From Halpernia frigidisoli (GTDB lineage: Bacteria; Bacteroidota; Bacteroidia; Flavobacteriales; Weeksellaceae), in contig NZ_FOQT01000002.1 of NCBI RefSeq assembly GCF_900113805.1, forward strand, positions 248,001 to 312,000: a stretch of 64,000 bases of DNA. Reading direction: 5' to 3'. This document shows positions 49,913 through 58,644 of this stretch, piece by piece (positions within the stretch are counted from its first letter, which is position 1; each line of letters starts with the position of its first letter). A model generated the notes under the pieces. That model saw only the letters and a list, made by a program, of their open reading frames with translations, ran no database searches and was not told the DNA's origin. Position numbers and translations under genes: made by a program.

Positions 49913-50809
49913 TTGAAAAAAAAAGTTCTATTATTTATCGTATTTATTAGTGTTTTTGCGAACGCGCAGATACTTTCTTCGACTTTGGACAAGAAGACTT
50001 TGGCTTTGGGAGAACCTGCAGTTCTTAAAATAAATATTGATAATCTGCAAGGCAAACAAGTAAATTCTGCAGCCAAAAATTCACTTCTACCCTTTCATTT
50101 TGAAGGTATAAAAGATTCAATTAGTTTGAAAGAAGACTCGTATTCTCGAACTGTAGAATTTGCAGTTTTTGATGAAGGGAAATATACAATTCCGGTTTTA
50201 GAATTTAAAGTTGGTGATAAAGTTTTAAAAACGATTCCCTATGAAGTTGAAGTTGTAAACACCGCCAAAAAAGGTGATGAGATCAGCGATATCATGAATA
50301 ATAAAGAGGTAAAACTCGATGTCAATGATTATTGGGAACTCTATAAATTTTACATTTTAGGACTTATTGCTTTAATTGCACTCATAATTATTATTTATTA
50401 TTTTATCCGTTACAGCAAAAGAGATAAAAATTCCCCTAAAATTGTCACGAACAAGACTTTGAGAGATCTCGAAAATTTAAAAAAGAAAAAATATATAGAG
50501 AATAATAATTACCGTGCTTTTTACATAGAGTTGATTGATATCAGCCGGAATTTCATTTCAACACAATATAAATTTCCTGCAGATGTGCTTTTGACGGATG
50601 ATCTTATTTCTTTTATGAAAAACAATAATACCATTTCAAAAGAAAATGAGGCGATTGTAGAAGATGTATTTTTAAGAGGCGATCTGGTAAAATTTGCTAA
50701 AACTTTTCCCGACAAAGAAACCATGCAAAATGATTTTAAAGGCATACAGGATTTCGTAAAACGGTCTACAAAAGATATTGAATTTGAAAAAGTAAGAAGC
50801 GATGTTTAA
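49913..50809 (+). CDS. Membrane-anchored Bat-operon protein (BatD-like, short)
   Basis: A 298-residue protein: signal peptide MKKKVLLFIVFISVFANAQ, an extracytoplasmic beta domain (TLALGEPAVLKINIDNLQG), one membrane helix near 146-166 (ILGLIALIALIIIIYYFIRY) and a cytoplasmic helical tail with RAFYIELIDISRNFISTQY and FLRGDLVKFAKTFP. This layout fits the short BatD-like/DUF4381-type gene that follows DUF58 in Bacteroidetes. The start is TTG. The 3' end overlaps batA by 8 bases. Confidence 0.78.
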   Translation: MKKKVLLFIVFISVFANAQILSSTLDKKTLALGEPAVLKINIDNLQGKQVNSAAKNSLLPFHFEGIKDSISLKEDSYSRTVEFAVFDEGKYTIPVLEFKVGDKVLKTIPYEVEVVNTAKKGDEISDIMNNKEVKLDVNDYWELYKFYILGLIALIALIIIIYYFIRYSKRDKNSPKIVTNKTLRDLENLKKKKYIENNNYRAFYIELIDISRNFISTQYKFPADVLLTDDLISFMKNNNTISKENEAIVEDVFLRGDLVKFAKTFPDKETMQNDFKGIQDFVKRSTKDIEFEKVRSDV

Positions 50810-51800
50810 TTTAAATTTTATATTCTACAGTCCGTGGTTGCTACTGCTTTTTGCTCTTTTTATTCCTTTACTGATCAGAGATTTAAGTAAGAAAAAATCT
50901 ATTGGTTTAAAAGTTCCATCTGTCCGGAATATGAAAGAAAATGGAAGTATTGTTCCGGTGCTTTTTTTTCTAAAAATTTCAAAATATTTAATATTATCTT
51001 GTCTTATTATCGCGATCGCCAGACCAAGAACTTTCACGGTATCGCAGAATCGGGATGATACCAAAGGAATCGACATAATGCTTTCCGTAGATGTTTCTCT
51101 CAGCATGCTTGCAAAAGATCTGCAGCCAGACAGAATAACGGCGTTGAAAGATATTGCCAAAAAATTTATTGAAAAAAGGCCCAATGACAGAATTGGTTTG
51201 GTAGAATATGCTGCAGAAGCGTTCACAAAAGTGCCTGTTACATCCGATCACGAAGTTTTGATCAATGAAATAAATAATCTGAACGGTCTTGAGTTGATCC
51301 AGGGAACCGCGATCGGAGAAGGTTTGGCTGTTGCTGTGAATCACTTGAAAGACAGCAAAGCAAAAAGTAAGATCATAATTTTAATGACAGATGGCGTTAG
51401 TAATGTCCAAAATGCCATGCCGCCACAAGTTGCTGCCGAATTAGCTAAAAATAATAACATTAAAGTGTACACCATCGGCATAGGGACAAACGGTTACGCT
51501 CTTTTTCCAACGGCGCAGGACGTTTTTGGTGAACTTGTTTTCACGGAACAACCCGTTCAAATTGATGAAAACGCTTTGCAGGAAGTCGCTTCGATCACCG
51601 GTGGGAAATACTTCCGGGCCACCTCTACCGAAAATCTTGAACTTATCTACGATGAGATCAATCAGCTGGAGAAAACAGATTTAAAATCAACAACACTTTA
51701 TAATTACAAGGAATATTTTAGAATTTTTCTGTTGGTCGCGTTGGGAATACTATATTTTGATGCGATATTGAGATGGGTTTTTTATAAAGTTTTAAATTAG
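50802..51800 (+). CDS. batA: VWA-domain protein BatA
   Basis: A 332-residue inner-membrane protein with two N-terminal helices, a central VWA domain and a C-terminal helix (FLLVALGILYFDAILRWVF). The MIDAS motif is MLSVDVSLSM (D-x-S-x-S, near residue 90) with TSDHEVL and MTDGVSN as the other metal-site loops. Bat proteins support aerotolerance and stress resistance in Bacteroides; the exact target is unknown. It overlaps the preceding gene. Confidence 0.93.
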   Translation: MFNLNFIFYSPWLLLLFALFIPLLIRDLSKKKSIGLKVPSVRNMKENGSIVPVLFFLKISKYLILSCLIIAIARPRTFTVSQNRDDTKGIDIMLSVDVSLSMLAKDLQPDRITALKDIAKKFIEKRPNDRIGLVEYAAEAFTKVPVTSDHEVLINEINNLNGLELIQGTAIGEGLAVAVNHLKDSKAKSKIIILMTDGVSNVQNAMPPQVAAELAKNNNIKVYTIGIGTNGYALFPTAQDVFGELVFTEQPVQIDENALQEVASITGGKYFRATSTENLELIYDEINQLEKTDLKSTTLYNYKEYFRIFLLVALGILYFDAILRWVFYKVLN

Positions 51801-51866
51801 GTTTTAAAATAAAAAATATTGATTGATTTTAAAAATGATTTACCTTAAAAAGATTTTTAGATAAAA

Positions 51867-52874
51867 ATGAATTTAACTTTAGGAAATTACTGGTATTTAC
51901 TTCTGCTATTGCTTTTGCCAATAGTGGGAATATTTATGTACCGATATATCAACTGGAAAAAGAAAAGAAAAAATATTTTTGCAGAATCTAAATTCCAAGG
52001 TGAATTTTTTCCTAAAAATAGAGGATTTTCAAAAGTTTTGCCTTTCCTGTATATTTTGGCAGGTTTGTTTTTAATTTTGTCAATAGTCGATTTTTTAAGC
52101 GGAACAGAACAGGTAAAATCTAAACAAAAGATCAATAATGTGATGTTTCTTTTGGATGTTTCCAACTCCATGAACGCTCAGGATATTCAAACAAGCCGAT
52201 TAAATGCTGCTAAAAATCTGATGGTGCAAAGTCTCACAAAAATGAAAAATGACCGCGTTGGCCTCATCGTTTTTGCCGGTGACGCACAATCGATTATGCC
52301 TTTAACAGCAGACTATAGCGCAGCTTCCACTTATATAAATGGTATTGAAACCAGCGTAATGCCGACGCAGGGAACGGATTTTTTAAAAGCCATGCAGGTC
52401 GCAGTTGAAAAATTTAAAAACATCCCGAAAGGTTCGCGGAAAGTCGTATTGATAAGTGATGGCGAAGATAATGAAGGAAATGAACCAAATGCTTTGAAAC
52501 TGGCAAAACAAGAAGGTATTTCAATTGTTTCGGTAGGTATCGGGACGGAAGAAGGTGCGCCGGTGCCGGAGTACATTTTTGGAGAATTAATGGGATATAA
52601 GATGAATTCCTCAGGTGAAACCGTAATCTCAAAAAGGGAAACTGCTGCGCTCGAAGATCTTGCTACAAATACCGGCGGTTCGTATCTGGATGGAAATAAT
52701 CTGGAAAACGCAGTTTCGGAAATGGACGTAGATCTTCAAAAAAGTGCTTCTTCAACTGAAAGTTACGTCAGTTCTCAAACAGCTGTTCATTATTACCAAT
52801 ATACTTTGACAGTTTCACTGTTCTTTTTTTTCCTCATTTTTTTACTAAATCCGAAACGTGATTTCAATATTTAG
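51867..52874 (+). CDS. batB: VWA-domain protein BatB
   Basis: A 335-residue paralogue of BatA with the same layout: N-terminal helices (LLLLLLPIVGIFMY), VWA core with MFLLDVSNSMNAQD (near residue 91), LISDGEDNEGN and a C-terminal helix (LTVSLFFFFLIFLL). BatA and BatB probably form a heteromeric membrane complex with MoxR. It follows batA after 66 bp. Confidence 0.93.
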   Translation: MNLTLGNYWYLLLLLLLPIVGIFMYRYINWKKKRKNIFAESKFQGEFFPKNRGFSKVLPFLYILAGLFLILSIVDFLSGTEQVKSKQKINNVMFLLDVSNSMNAQDIQTSRLNAAKNLMVQSLTKMKNDRVGLIVFAGDAQSIMPLTADYSAASTYINGIETSVMPTQGTDFLKAMQVAVEKFKNIPKGSRKVVLISDGEDNEGNEPNALKLAKQEGISIVSVGIGTEEGAPVPEYIFGELMGYKMNSSGETVISKRETAALEDLATNTGGSYLDGNNLENAVSEMDVDLQKSASSTESYVSSQTAVHYYQYTLTVSLFFFFLIFLLNPKRDFNI

Positions 52875-52962
52875 TATGATAAATTTAACGTAAAGGTCTT
52901 TTTAATCAATATTTTAACCCTTATTTAACTTTTTTTTGCTTACATTTTAACACTTAATAGAG

Positions 52963-52970
52963 TAATTTTG
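52963..52970 (+). promoter_or_regulatory. -7 element next to the batC start
   Basis: TAATTTTG ends 2 bases before the first ATG of batC (52973) and 11 bases before a third in-frame ATG at 52982. It would give an internal, leaderless-type transcript for batC-batD. Confidence 0.4.
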
Positions 52971-52972
52971 TA

Positions 52973-53698
52973 ATGATGAATATGGGAAAAAATTTACTTG
53001 TGTTATTCTTTTTAATCAGTGCATTTATAAACGCTCAGGAAAGTTATAATTCCTTGGTTTATGAAGGAAATTCTGCATTTAAAAGTAAAAATTACGAACG
53101 TGCTTCTACGAAATTCCTTGAAGCTTCTAAAGGCAAGGAAAAAGATTTTACTTCTCACTACAATCTTGGCAATTCTCTTTACAAAAGAAAAATGTACGAC
53201 GAAGCGCGTGCAGAATTTCAAAAAGCAGAAAGTTTCGCGACTTCATTACCTGATAAAATGGCTGCCCAATACAACATTGGCAATACATTCATGGAAGGTA
53301 AAAATCCTGAAAAAGCTGCAGAGTATTACAAAAAAGCTTTAAAACAGCAACCAAATAATGAAAGCGCACAGCGTAATTATCAAATCGCGAAATTAAAGGA
53401 AAAAGAAAAAAACGAACAGGATAAACAAAAAGGTAAATCCGGCGGTGGCGGTGGAAATAATAAAGATCAGGACAATAAAGACGGAAAAGGCAAAAACCCA
53501 ACTCAACAATCAGGCGGAAATTCGGAAGAAAACTCCGGAAGCGGAAATAATGGAAAAAATTCCGGTAAAAATAATATCCCAAAAGATCTTGAAAAAGCCA
53601 TTTTAGACCGGACCTCCAACAAAGAGCAGGAAACTGCACAAAAGATTTTAAACAAAAACGGAAACTCAATGCCGCAAAGCAATGAGAAAGACTGGTAA
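52973..53698 (+). CDS. batC: TPR protein BatC
   Basis: A 241-residue periplasmic protein with a signal peptide (MGKNLLVLFFLISAFINAQE from the ATG at 52982) and three to four TPR motifs: YNSLVYEGNSAFKSKNYERA, HYNLGNSLYKRKMYDEARAE and AQYNIGNTFMEGKNPEKAA. A low-complexity tail follows (GKSGGGGGNNKDQDNKDGKG). In Bat operons it links the VWA pair to BatD. Its stop codon shares one base with the batD start. Confidence 0.92.
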   Translation: MMNMGKNLLVLFFLISAFINAQESYNSLVYEGNSAFKSKNYERASTKFLEASKGKEKDFTSHYNLGNSLYKRKMYDEARAEFQKAESFATSLPDKMAAQYNIGNTFMEGKNPEKAAEYYKKALKQQPNNESAQRNYQIAKLKEKEKNEQDKQKGKSGGGGGNNKDQDNKDGKGKNPTQQSGGNSEENSGSGNNGKNSGKNNIPKDLEKAILDRTSNKEQETAQKILNKNGNSMPQSNEKDW

Positions 53699-55425
53699 TG
53701 AAAATATGCTTCAGCTACATATTATTCTTAATTTCTGTGATATCAATTCACGGCCAAGTCGATTTACGCGTAATTCCAGACAAACGTGACCTAAGTATTG
53801 ATCAGGAATTAAAATTAACTGTTGTACTAGAAATTCAGGGCAACGACTTCAATATTCAGTCACCTCTTCAAATGCCCGATCTTTCTAAGTTTAACATTTT
53901 AACAACGGGTTCAGAAAATAATACGGATCTTAATATCCGAACCAAAACCATTGTTTTTCAAGTTTTACTTCAGCCAAAACAAACGGGCAGAATAAAAGTT
54001 GGATCTGTTTTATATACGGCAAATAACAAAATTTATAAGACAGAGCCATTTGACGTTTACGTAACAAATGCGACAAAAAAGGCGATCGTGAAACCTAGTA
54101 TTGCCAACGAAATGTATCTCAATCTTGAGGTAAAGGACAAAACCATTTACAAAAACCAGCCGACAATTGCAGTTTTAAAGGCTTACAGCAAAAATTTTGA
54201 CAATTTTAGAAATGTTTCGAAAATAAAATTTCCAAAAAATGGTGATGTTAATTTCCACCAGATAAGCTTTGCAAAATCGGATATTGAACAAGATGAAGAT
54301 TCTAATATGTCATCGCAGGTCATCGGCGTTTTCCTTATCACAACCTCAGAAAGTGGTGAGATAAAGATTCCATCAGTTTCAGCTACAGTTCGAAATAATT
54401 CTTCCAGCGCTGTTTTAAGATCCCGAAAAGTAACTTTAAATGTAAAAAAATTACCAGGAAAAGCACCGGAAAATTACAGAAATGCGGTTGGGAATTTTAA
54501 TGTTGATATGTCAACTACCGTTGAAGAAAATAATCTTGTAGGAAAACCTATTAATTTGAATGTCAAGGTAAGCGGTGAAGGAAATTTACACACGATGGAT
54601 CTTCCTAAGCTCGCGGAATCTCCTGAATACAGTTTTTTTGCGCCAAAAATTACCTATAATGTTAAAAATTCAAAGAAAGGATCTGCAGGAAATATTGTTT
54701 TAAATTACATCATTATCCCAAAAACTACAGGCAAAATAATCTTAAAAACTGAAGATTTTTCCTACTTCGATCCTGAAAAAAAAGCCTATAAAAATTTACC
54801 TTCAGATACTTTATCTTTTGCTTCACTTACATCGGACGAATTGAATGATACAAAAACTGCAATTGAAAAGGTAAATGAATATACGACCAACGTTTTATCG
54901 ACAGTTCATACGCCAAAAATCATTGCGCAGCAGCTTCAAATCCCCAAAGCACATGAGTTGAACTATAAAATTATTCTGGGAAATCTTGCTTTGCTTTGCG
55001 GTTTACTATTTTTGATATTTAAATACAGAGATAAAAAAAGAAAAAAAGTAAGTTTTGCAAAAAATATAAAAGCAGCGCCAGTAGAAAATATCGCAGAAGC
55101 CGAAGCGCGTTTAATTAAAGATAAACCGTTTGATTTTGCCTCAGAGATCAGTTATCTGGAAGTTTTAAATCATAATCAGGATTTTACAACTTTTTTCACA
55201 TCCTTTGAAAACTTTCAAAAAGATCTCGAAATTTATAGCGAACGCAAGTCTGATCTTACTTTTAACAATTATTTAATTCAAAATAAAGGTGCAAAATTCG
55301 CCGAAGATTTTAGAAATCTTATTCATGAATTTTCCATGGAAAAATATACGCCTGTTCATGATCCTGAAAACATTAATGTTATTTTCAATAAATTAAAGAA
55401 TATAATCTCTGAAATTAAAGAATAG
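53698..55425 (+). CDS. batD: Oxygen-tolerance protein BatD
   Basis: A 575-residue BatD-family protein with a signal peptide (MKICFSYILFLISVISIHG), several extracytoplasmic beta-sandwich segments (residues about 20-400), one helix at about 422-442 (IILGNLALLCGLLFLIF) and a cytoplasmic helical tail with two EAEARLIKDKPFDF-like helices. It is expected to be part of the Bat membrane complex. Start and stop overlap batC by one base, so the pair is translationally coupled. Confidence 0.92.
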   Translation: MKICFSYILFLISVISIHGQVDLRVIPDKRDLSIDQELKLTVVLEIQGNDFNIQSPLQMPDLSKFNILTTGSENNTDLNIRTKTIVFQVLLQPKQTGRIKVGSVLYTANNKIYKTEPFDVYVTNATKKAIVKPSIANEMYLNLEVKDKTIYKNQPTIAVLKAYSKNFDNFRNVSKIKFPKNGDVNFHQISFAKSDIEQDEDSNMSSQVIGVFLITTSESGEIKIPSVSATVRNNSSSAVLRSRKVTLNVKKLPGKAPENYRNAVGNFNVDMSTTVEENNLVGKPINLNVKVSGEGNLHTMDLPKLAESPEYSFFAPKITYNVKNSKKGSAGNIVLNYIIIPKTTGKIILKTEDFSYFDPEKKAYKNLPSDTLSFASLTSDELNDTKTAIEKVNEYTTNVLSTVHTPKIIAQQLQIPKAHELNYKIILGNLALLCGLLFLIFKYRDKKRKKVSFAKNIKAAPVENIAEAEARLIKDKPFDFASEISYLEVLNHNQDFTTFFTSFENFQKDLEIYSERKSDLTFNNYLIQNKGAKFAEDFRNLIHEFSMEKYTPVHDPENINVIFNKLKNIISEIKE

Positions 55426-55439
55426 TTATTTTTTATTCA

Positions 55440-55447
55440 TAATTTTG
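55440..55447 (+). promoter_or_regulatory. -7 element of the marC-type gene
   Basis: TAATTTTG ends 18 bases before the ATG at 55466. No clear -33 TTTG. Confidence 0.4.
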
Positions 55448-55465
55448 CGAAATTAATAAATTATT

Positions 55466-56062
55466 ATGTTCCAGTTATTTTCGGTAAAGGAAACGCTCAC
55501 GGCCACAATGGTACTTTTTGCGGTTATTGATATATTAGGTTCGATCCCAATTATTGTTTCGCTGCGCAAAAAATTTGGGCACATTGAATCTGAAAAAGCT
55601 TCAATTGTTGCTGGTGTTTTAATGATTGCTTTTCTTTTTATTGGCGACAACATTTTAAAATTAATCGGGATCGATAAATATTCTTTTGCGATCGCAGGTG
55701 CAGTTGTAATTTTTATTATCGCTCTGGAAATGATCTTAGGAATCGAAATTAATAAAGCCAGCGAAAGTAATTCTGCTTCCATTATTCCTATCGCTTTTCC
55801 ATTAATAGCCGGAGCCGGGACGTTGACAACCACACTTTCCCTTCGTGCAGAATACCATGATATAAATATTATTTGTGCAATTTTACTTAATACTCTTTTC
55901 GTCTATCTTGTTTTAAAATCTGCCACATGGATAGAAAAAAAGATGGGTCAGGGAAGTTTGCAGGTATTGCAAAAAGTTTTCGGAATTATCCTTTTAGCCA
56001 TCGCTATTAAATTATTTACCGCTAACTTTGCAATGCTGTTCGCGCAGTATATTCATTTTTAA
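55466..56062 (+). CDS. MarC-family integral membrane protein
   Basis: A 198-residue inner-membrane protein with six hydrophobic helices and the MarC pattern: FAVIDILGSIPIIVSL near residue 18 and IPIAFPLIAGAGTLTTTL near residue 110. Despite its name the family is not firmly linked to antibiotic resistance; its function is unknown. It has its own promoter-like element. Confidence 0.9.
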   Translation: MFQLFSVKETLTATMVLFAVIDILGSIPIIVSLRKKFGHIESEKASIVAGVLMIAFLFIGDNILKLIGIDKYSFAIAGAVVIFIIALEMILGIEINKASESNSASIIPIAFPLIAGAGTLTTTLSLRAEYHDINIICAILLNTLFVYLVLKSATWIEKKMGQGSLQVLQKVFGIILLAIAIKLFTANFAMLFAQYIHF

Positions 56063-56156
56063 AAAATATAATGGAATCACCATTAATATTAATTTTATAG
56101 AAATAATGAATTAAGATTAAAAATTAAAAATAATCTTGATAAATAAACAGTCAGAT

Positions 56157-56354
56157 ATGAAAACCATTTATAAAGTATTTTTAGCATTATTTGTAGTTCT
56201 TATCGCCATCGATCTTTATATGATCGACTGGAATCTTGGCTTTTTCAGCGGTGAAAATGCCAAATTCATGCTTCCTTTAGCAGCCGGAGTTTTGGGTGTA
56301 TTGTTCGTAATTATTCTCAATACAATGAGTAAACTTTCTACTTCTAAGAGCTAA
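56157..56354 (+). CDS. Small two-helix membrane protein, unknown
   Basis: From the ATG at 56157 a 65-residue protein with two hydrophobic segments, FLALFVVLIAIDLYMIDW (about 7-24) and AAGVLGVLFVIILNTM (about 42-57), with a polar loop GFFSGENAKFM. A TTG at 56136 would add 7 residues, but the ATG gives a normal basic N-terminus. I recognise no family. Its 3' end overlaps the convergent isochorismate synthase gene by 11 bases. Confidence 0.7.
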   Translation: MKTIYKVFLALFVVLIAIDLYMIDWNLGFFSGENAKFMLPLAAGVLGVLFVIILNTMSKLSTSKS

Positions 56355-57324
56355 TACTGAGATTTTTCAGTATGGCTTCAGACTTTAATTCTGTTTCCTG
56401 CCACTCTTTTTGAGGATTACTTTGCGAGGTTATTCCACCGCCAACAAATAATTCTGCGGCATTTTTGTAAACTTTTGCGCAACGAAGGTTTACGAAAAAA
56501 TAAACATCATCTGACATTTCCACTCTGCTAAAACCAGCGTAAAATTCTCTTGGTTTATTCTCAAAATTTAAGATCGCTTTTTTGCAAAAATCTTTCGGAA
56601 TACCACAAACAGCAGGAGTTGGATGAAGATCAGTTATTAAATTTGATAAATGTTCTTCATCAATTTTTAATTTAAAATCAGTTCGAAGATGTTTAATATT
56701 TCCGGAATGATGGTCTTTTGTGTCCGATATTTTTACTTGAGAAGAATATTTCTTTAAGACAGATTCCACATAATTACTCACCGTTTTCTGCTCGTCCAGT
56801 TCTTTTTTTGTCCACTCTTTATCCAAACCTAAAGTTCCGGCGAGACTCATGGTTTCAAATTCAGATGTTTTTTTATTAAATTTTCCTAAAACTTCTGAAA
56901 ATGCTCCAATCCAGGATTCTTCTTCAGTTTTAAATAAATAAATAAAAGCATTATCGTAGGATTTAATTAAATTTAGAAAACTTTGCGATAAATTAATTTT
57001 TTGATTTTCTAAACCGATAATTTTCCTGCGCGAAATAACAAGTTTGGGAAGTTTATTTTTTTTTATAAACGAAATTACGTTTCCCAATTTCTGAATGTAA
57101 TCTTCCTCAGATTCTTCCTTTAAATCATTTAAGGTAAATTTAAAATCAGAAGACGACCATTGATTTTCCAATAATTGTTCCGGTGAAACTTCTTTAAAAT
57201 TTCCTTTAAAATTCAATTGTTTTAAAGTGTCAAAACTCGTGAAACCAATATTTTCATTTTCAGAATTTAGATCATTAACGAAAATTTTAGATGAAAACGG
57301 AAGCCGAAAGAGAATTTGAGTCAT
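56344..57324 (-). CDS. menF: Isochorismate synthase (chorismate-binding enzyme)
   Basis: A 326-residue enzyme that turns chorismate into isochorismate, the first step of menaquinone synthesis. KLVISRRKI (near residue 94), the LTDLHPTPAVCGIPK block (about 230-244), REFYAGFSRVEM and the C-terminal LFVGGGITSQSNPQKEWQET (about 290-309) match the MenF/EntC active site. At 326 residues it is shorter than E. coli MenF (431). The start is 3 bases downstream of the thioesterase gene's stop codon. Confidence 0.9.
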   Translation of the reverse strand: MTQILFRLPFSSKIFVNDLNSENENIGFTSFDTLKQLNFKGNFKEVSPEQLLENQWSSSDFKFTLNDLKEESEEDYIQKLGNVISFIKKNKLPKLVISRRKIIGLENQKINLSQSFLNLIKSYDNAFIYLFKTEEESWIGAFSEVLGKFNKKTSEFETMSLAGTLGLDKEWTKKELDEQKTVSNYVESVLKKYSSQVKISDTKDHHSGNIKHLRTDFKLKIDEEHLSNLITDLHPTPAVCGIPKDFCKKAILNFENKPREFYAGFSRVEMSDDVYFFVNLRCAKVYKNAAELFVGGGITSQSNPQKEWQETELKSEAILKNLSISS

Positions 57325-57327
57325 GAT

Positions 57328-57750
57328 TTATTTTGCGATCACATTGTTTGTCATCGTCGTATGGTTAATTAAATCACCTTTTTCATTGCGTATTTCTATT
57401 TCAGAAACGTGCATCGTTTTTCCTTTTCGAATAAATCTGGCAGTTCCAGTCACAACACCTTTTCTTACACTTCGTAAATGGTTTGAATTGATATTTGTAC
57501 CGACTGCGTAGAATTTTTCAGTGTCAATAAATACATTAGAAAGACAAGAACCCAAAGTTTCGGCCAAAACGCAACTTGCGCCGCCGTGCATGATACCAAA
57601 AGGTTGATGTACATTTTCATTCACAGGCATTGTTGCAGAAAGTGAATCATCTGTGATTTCAGAGAATAAAATACCAAGATTTTTAGCCAGTAAACCCTCG
57701 CCCCAATTATTTAAAAAATCTAAAGTTTTTGCTTTTTCCTGCTCTGTCAT
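57328..57750 (-). CDS. PaaI-type hotdog thioesterase, candidate DHNA-CoA hydrolase
   Basis: A 140-residue hotdog-fold enzyme. FGIMHGGASCVLAETLGS (about 51-68) is the conserved HGG motif plus catalytic acid (E65). MHVSEIEIRNEKGDLI and the end of the fold follow. The upstream acyltransferase gene ends 1 base before the ATG at 57750, so I do not use the longer frame. Its tight link to menF suggests hydrolysis of 1,4-dihydroxy-2-naphthoyl-CoA in menaquinone synthesis. Confidence 0.85.
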   Translation of the reverse strand: MTEQEKAKTLDFLNNWGEGLLAKNLGILFSEITDDSLSATMPVNENVHQPFGIMHGGASCVLAETLGSCLSNVFIDTEKFYAVGTNINSNHLRSVRKGVVTGTARFIRKGKTMHVSEIEIRNEKGDLINHTTMTNNVIAK

Positions 57751-57751
57751 A

Positions 57752-58318
57752 TTAATATATTTTGGGATTCCAGTTTGCAGGCACACTCGGCGTGATCACT
57801 TTATAGTATTCTTCAAGTTCTGCCATTATTTCTTCATAAGTTTTAGTTTCCAGCTCTTCGACGGTAATCACTTTTCCCATGTGAATTTCTTTTTTACCAA
57901 AATCTCCGGCACCTAAAACGATTGGAACACGGGATTTAATTGCCATAAGGTAAAAACCTTTTTTCCATTTAGCAACCCAACTTCTGGTTCCTTCGGGCGT
58001 AATAACCAAGCTGAAATCGTCTTTTTTAAACTCGTTATCTACAAAATTGATAAGATCATTTCTTTGAGAACGGTCGATCCCAATACCGCCTAAAGCTTTT
58101 ACAACAAAGCCATACCAGGCTTTTGTGTGCTCGTCTTTTATGATCACTTTTAATTTTTTACCTAAAACCCAATAAGCAAGGTTTCCTAAAATATATTCCA
58201 TATTATCGGTATGTGGTGCTACTACTAGAATGCAGCGGTTCAGGTTTTCCACATCGCCGTCTAAAACAATCTTCCAGCCTAAAATCTTTAAACCCAATTG
58301 CCCTATAAATTTTTTCAT
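57752..58318 (-). CDS. 1-acyl-glycerol-3-phosphate acyltransferase-like protein
   Basis: A 188-residue PlsC-family protein that esterifies lysophospholipids in the inner membrane. Block I is APHTDNMEYI, with His36 and Glu41 where the family normally has H-x4-D. Block II is GGIGIDRSQR (about 94-103). Block III is ITPEGTRSWVA (about 120-130). The H-x4-E variant is unusual, but the rest of the site is intact. It is followed after 1 base by the thioesterase gene. Confidence 0.86.
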   Translation of the reverse strand: MKKFIGQLGLKILGWKIVLDGDVENLNRCILVVAPHTDNMEYILGNLAYWVLGKKLKVIIKDEHTKAWYGFVVKALGGIGIDRSQRNDLINFVDNEFKKDDFSLVITPEGTRSWVAKWKKGFYLMAIKSRVPIVLGAGDFGKKEIHMGKVITVEELETKTYEEIMAELEEYYKVITPSVPANWNPKIY

Positions 58319-58420
58319 ATAAATTTTAATAATAATTTTTTACCCACTTATTTTTAAATGATTTTATTGCTTTATTTCCTTTAAAAATATTAAAAAAATA
58401 CTTTCCATTTTAAATTTTAA

Positions 58421-58452
58421 AAACAAAAAGTATAACCAACTAGTGGTTATAC
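58421..58452 (-). terminator. Intrinsic terminator of the small-peptide unit
   Basis: GTATAACCA (58430-58438) and TGGTTATAC (58444-58452) form a perfect 9-bp stem with a 5-base loop. On the minus strand TTTTTGTTTTT follows. It lies 25 bases downstream of the 20-residue reading frame. Confidence 0.8.
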
Positions 58453-58477
58453 TCCAAATATAAGTGACTGATTTTGG

Positions 58478-58540
58478 TTAAAATAAATTGGTGATGAAGT
58501 TCACTATCGTGAGAACGACATCTAAAACGAGCTGTACCAT
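58478..58540 (-). CDS. Candidate 20-residue hydrophobic peptide
   Basis: MVQLVLDVVLTIVNFITNLF, a single amphipathic or membrane helix with one aspartate and one asparagine-threonine pair. It is too short for gene finders. Support comes from context: a -7-like TACCTTCG 37 bases upstream and a strong terminator 25 bases downstream, making a unit of about 150 nt. It could be a small membrane peptide or a non-coding RNA that happens to hold a short frame. Confidence 0.35.
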   Translation of the reverse strand: MVQLVLDVVLTIVNFITNLF

Positions 58541-58577
58541 AGTTTTTGTTTTTATTAATTTGTGATAATTAACTTAA

Positions 58578-58585
58578 CGAAGGTA
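58578..58585 (-). promoter_or_regulatory. -7 candidate of the small-peptide unit
   Basis: Minus-strand TACCTTCG (one mismatch to TAnnTTTG), 37 bases upstream of the ATG at 58540. No -33 element is seen. Confidence 0.3.
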
Positions 58586-58644
58586 ATAATTTGTAATTAA
58601 TTACCATCATAAAGTTTTGTTAATTTAAAGATCTGATAAATAAT

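Noticed and set aside
50825-51344. Two minus-strand frames of 116-133 codons inside batA
   Set aside because: Shadows of the VWA gene in other frames with no motif.
53289-53669. 126-codon minus-strand frame inside batC
   Set aside because: Antisense shadow of the repetitive Gly/Asn/Lys-rich region of batC; composition is not protein-like.
56069-56085. Short hairpin TAATGG-AATCA-CCATTA after the MarC gene
   Set aside because: Only a 6-bp AT-rich stem with no proper U-tract; too weak to call a terminator.
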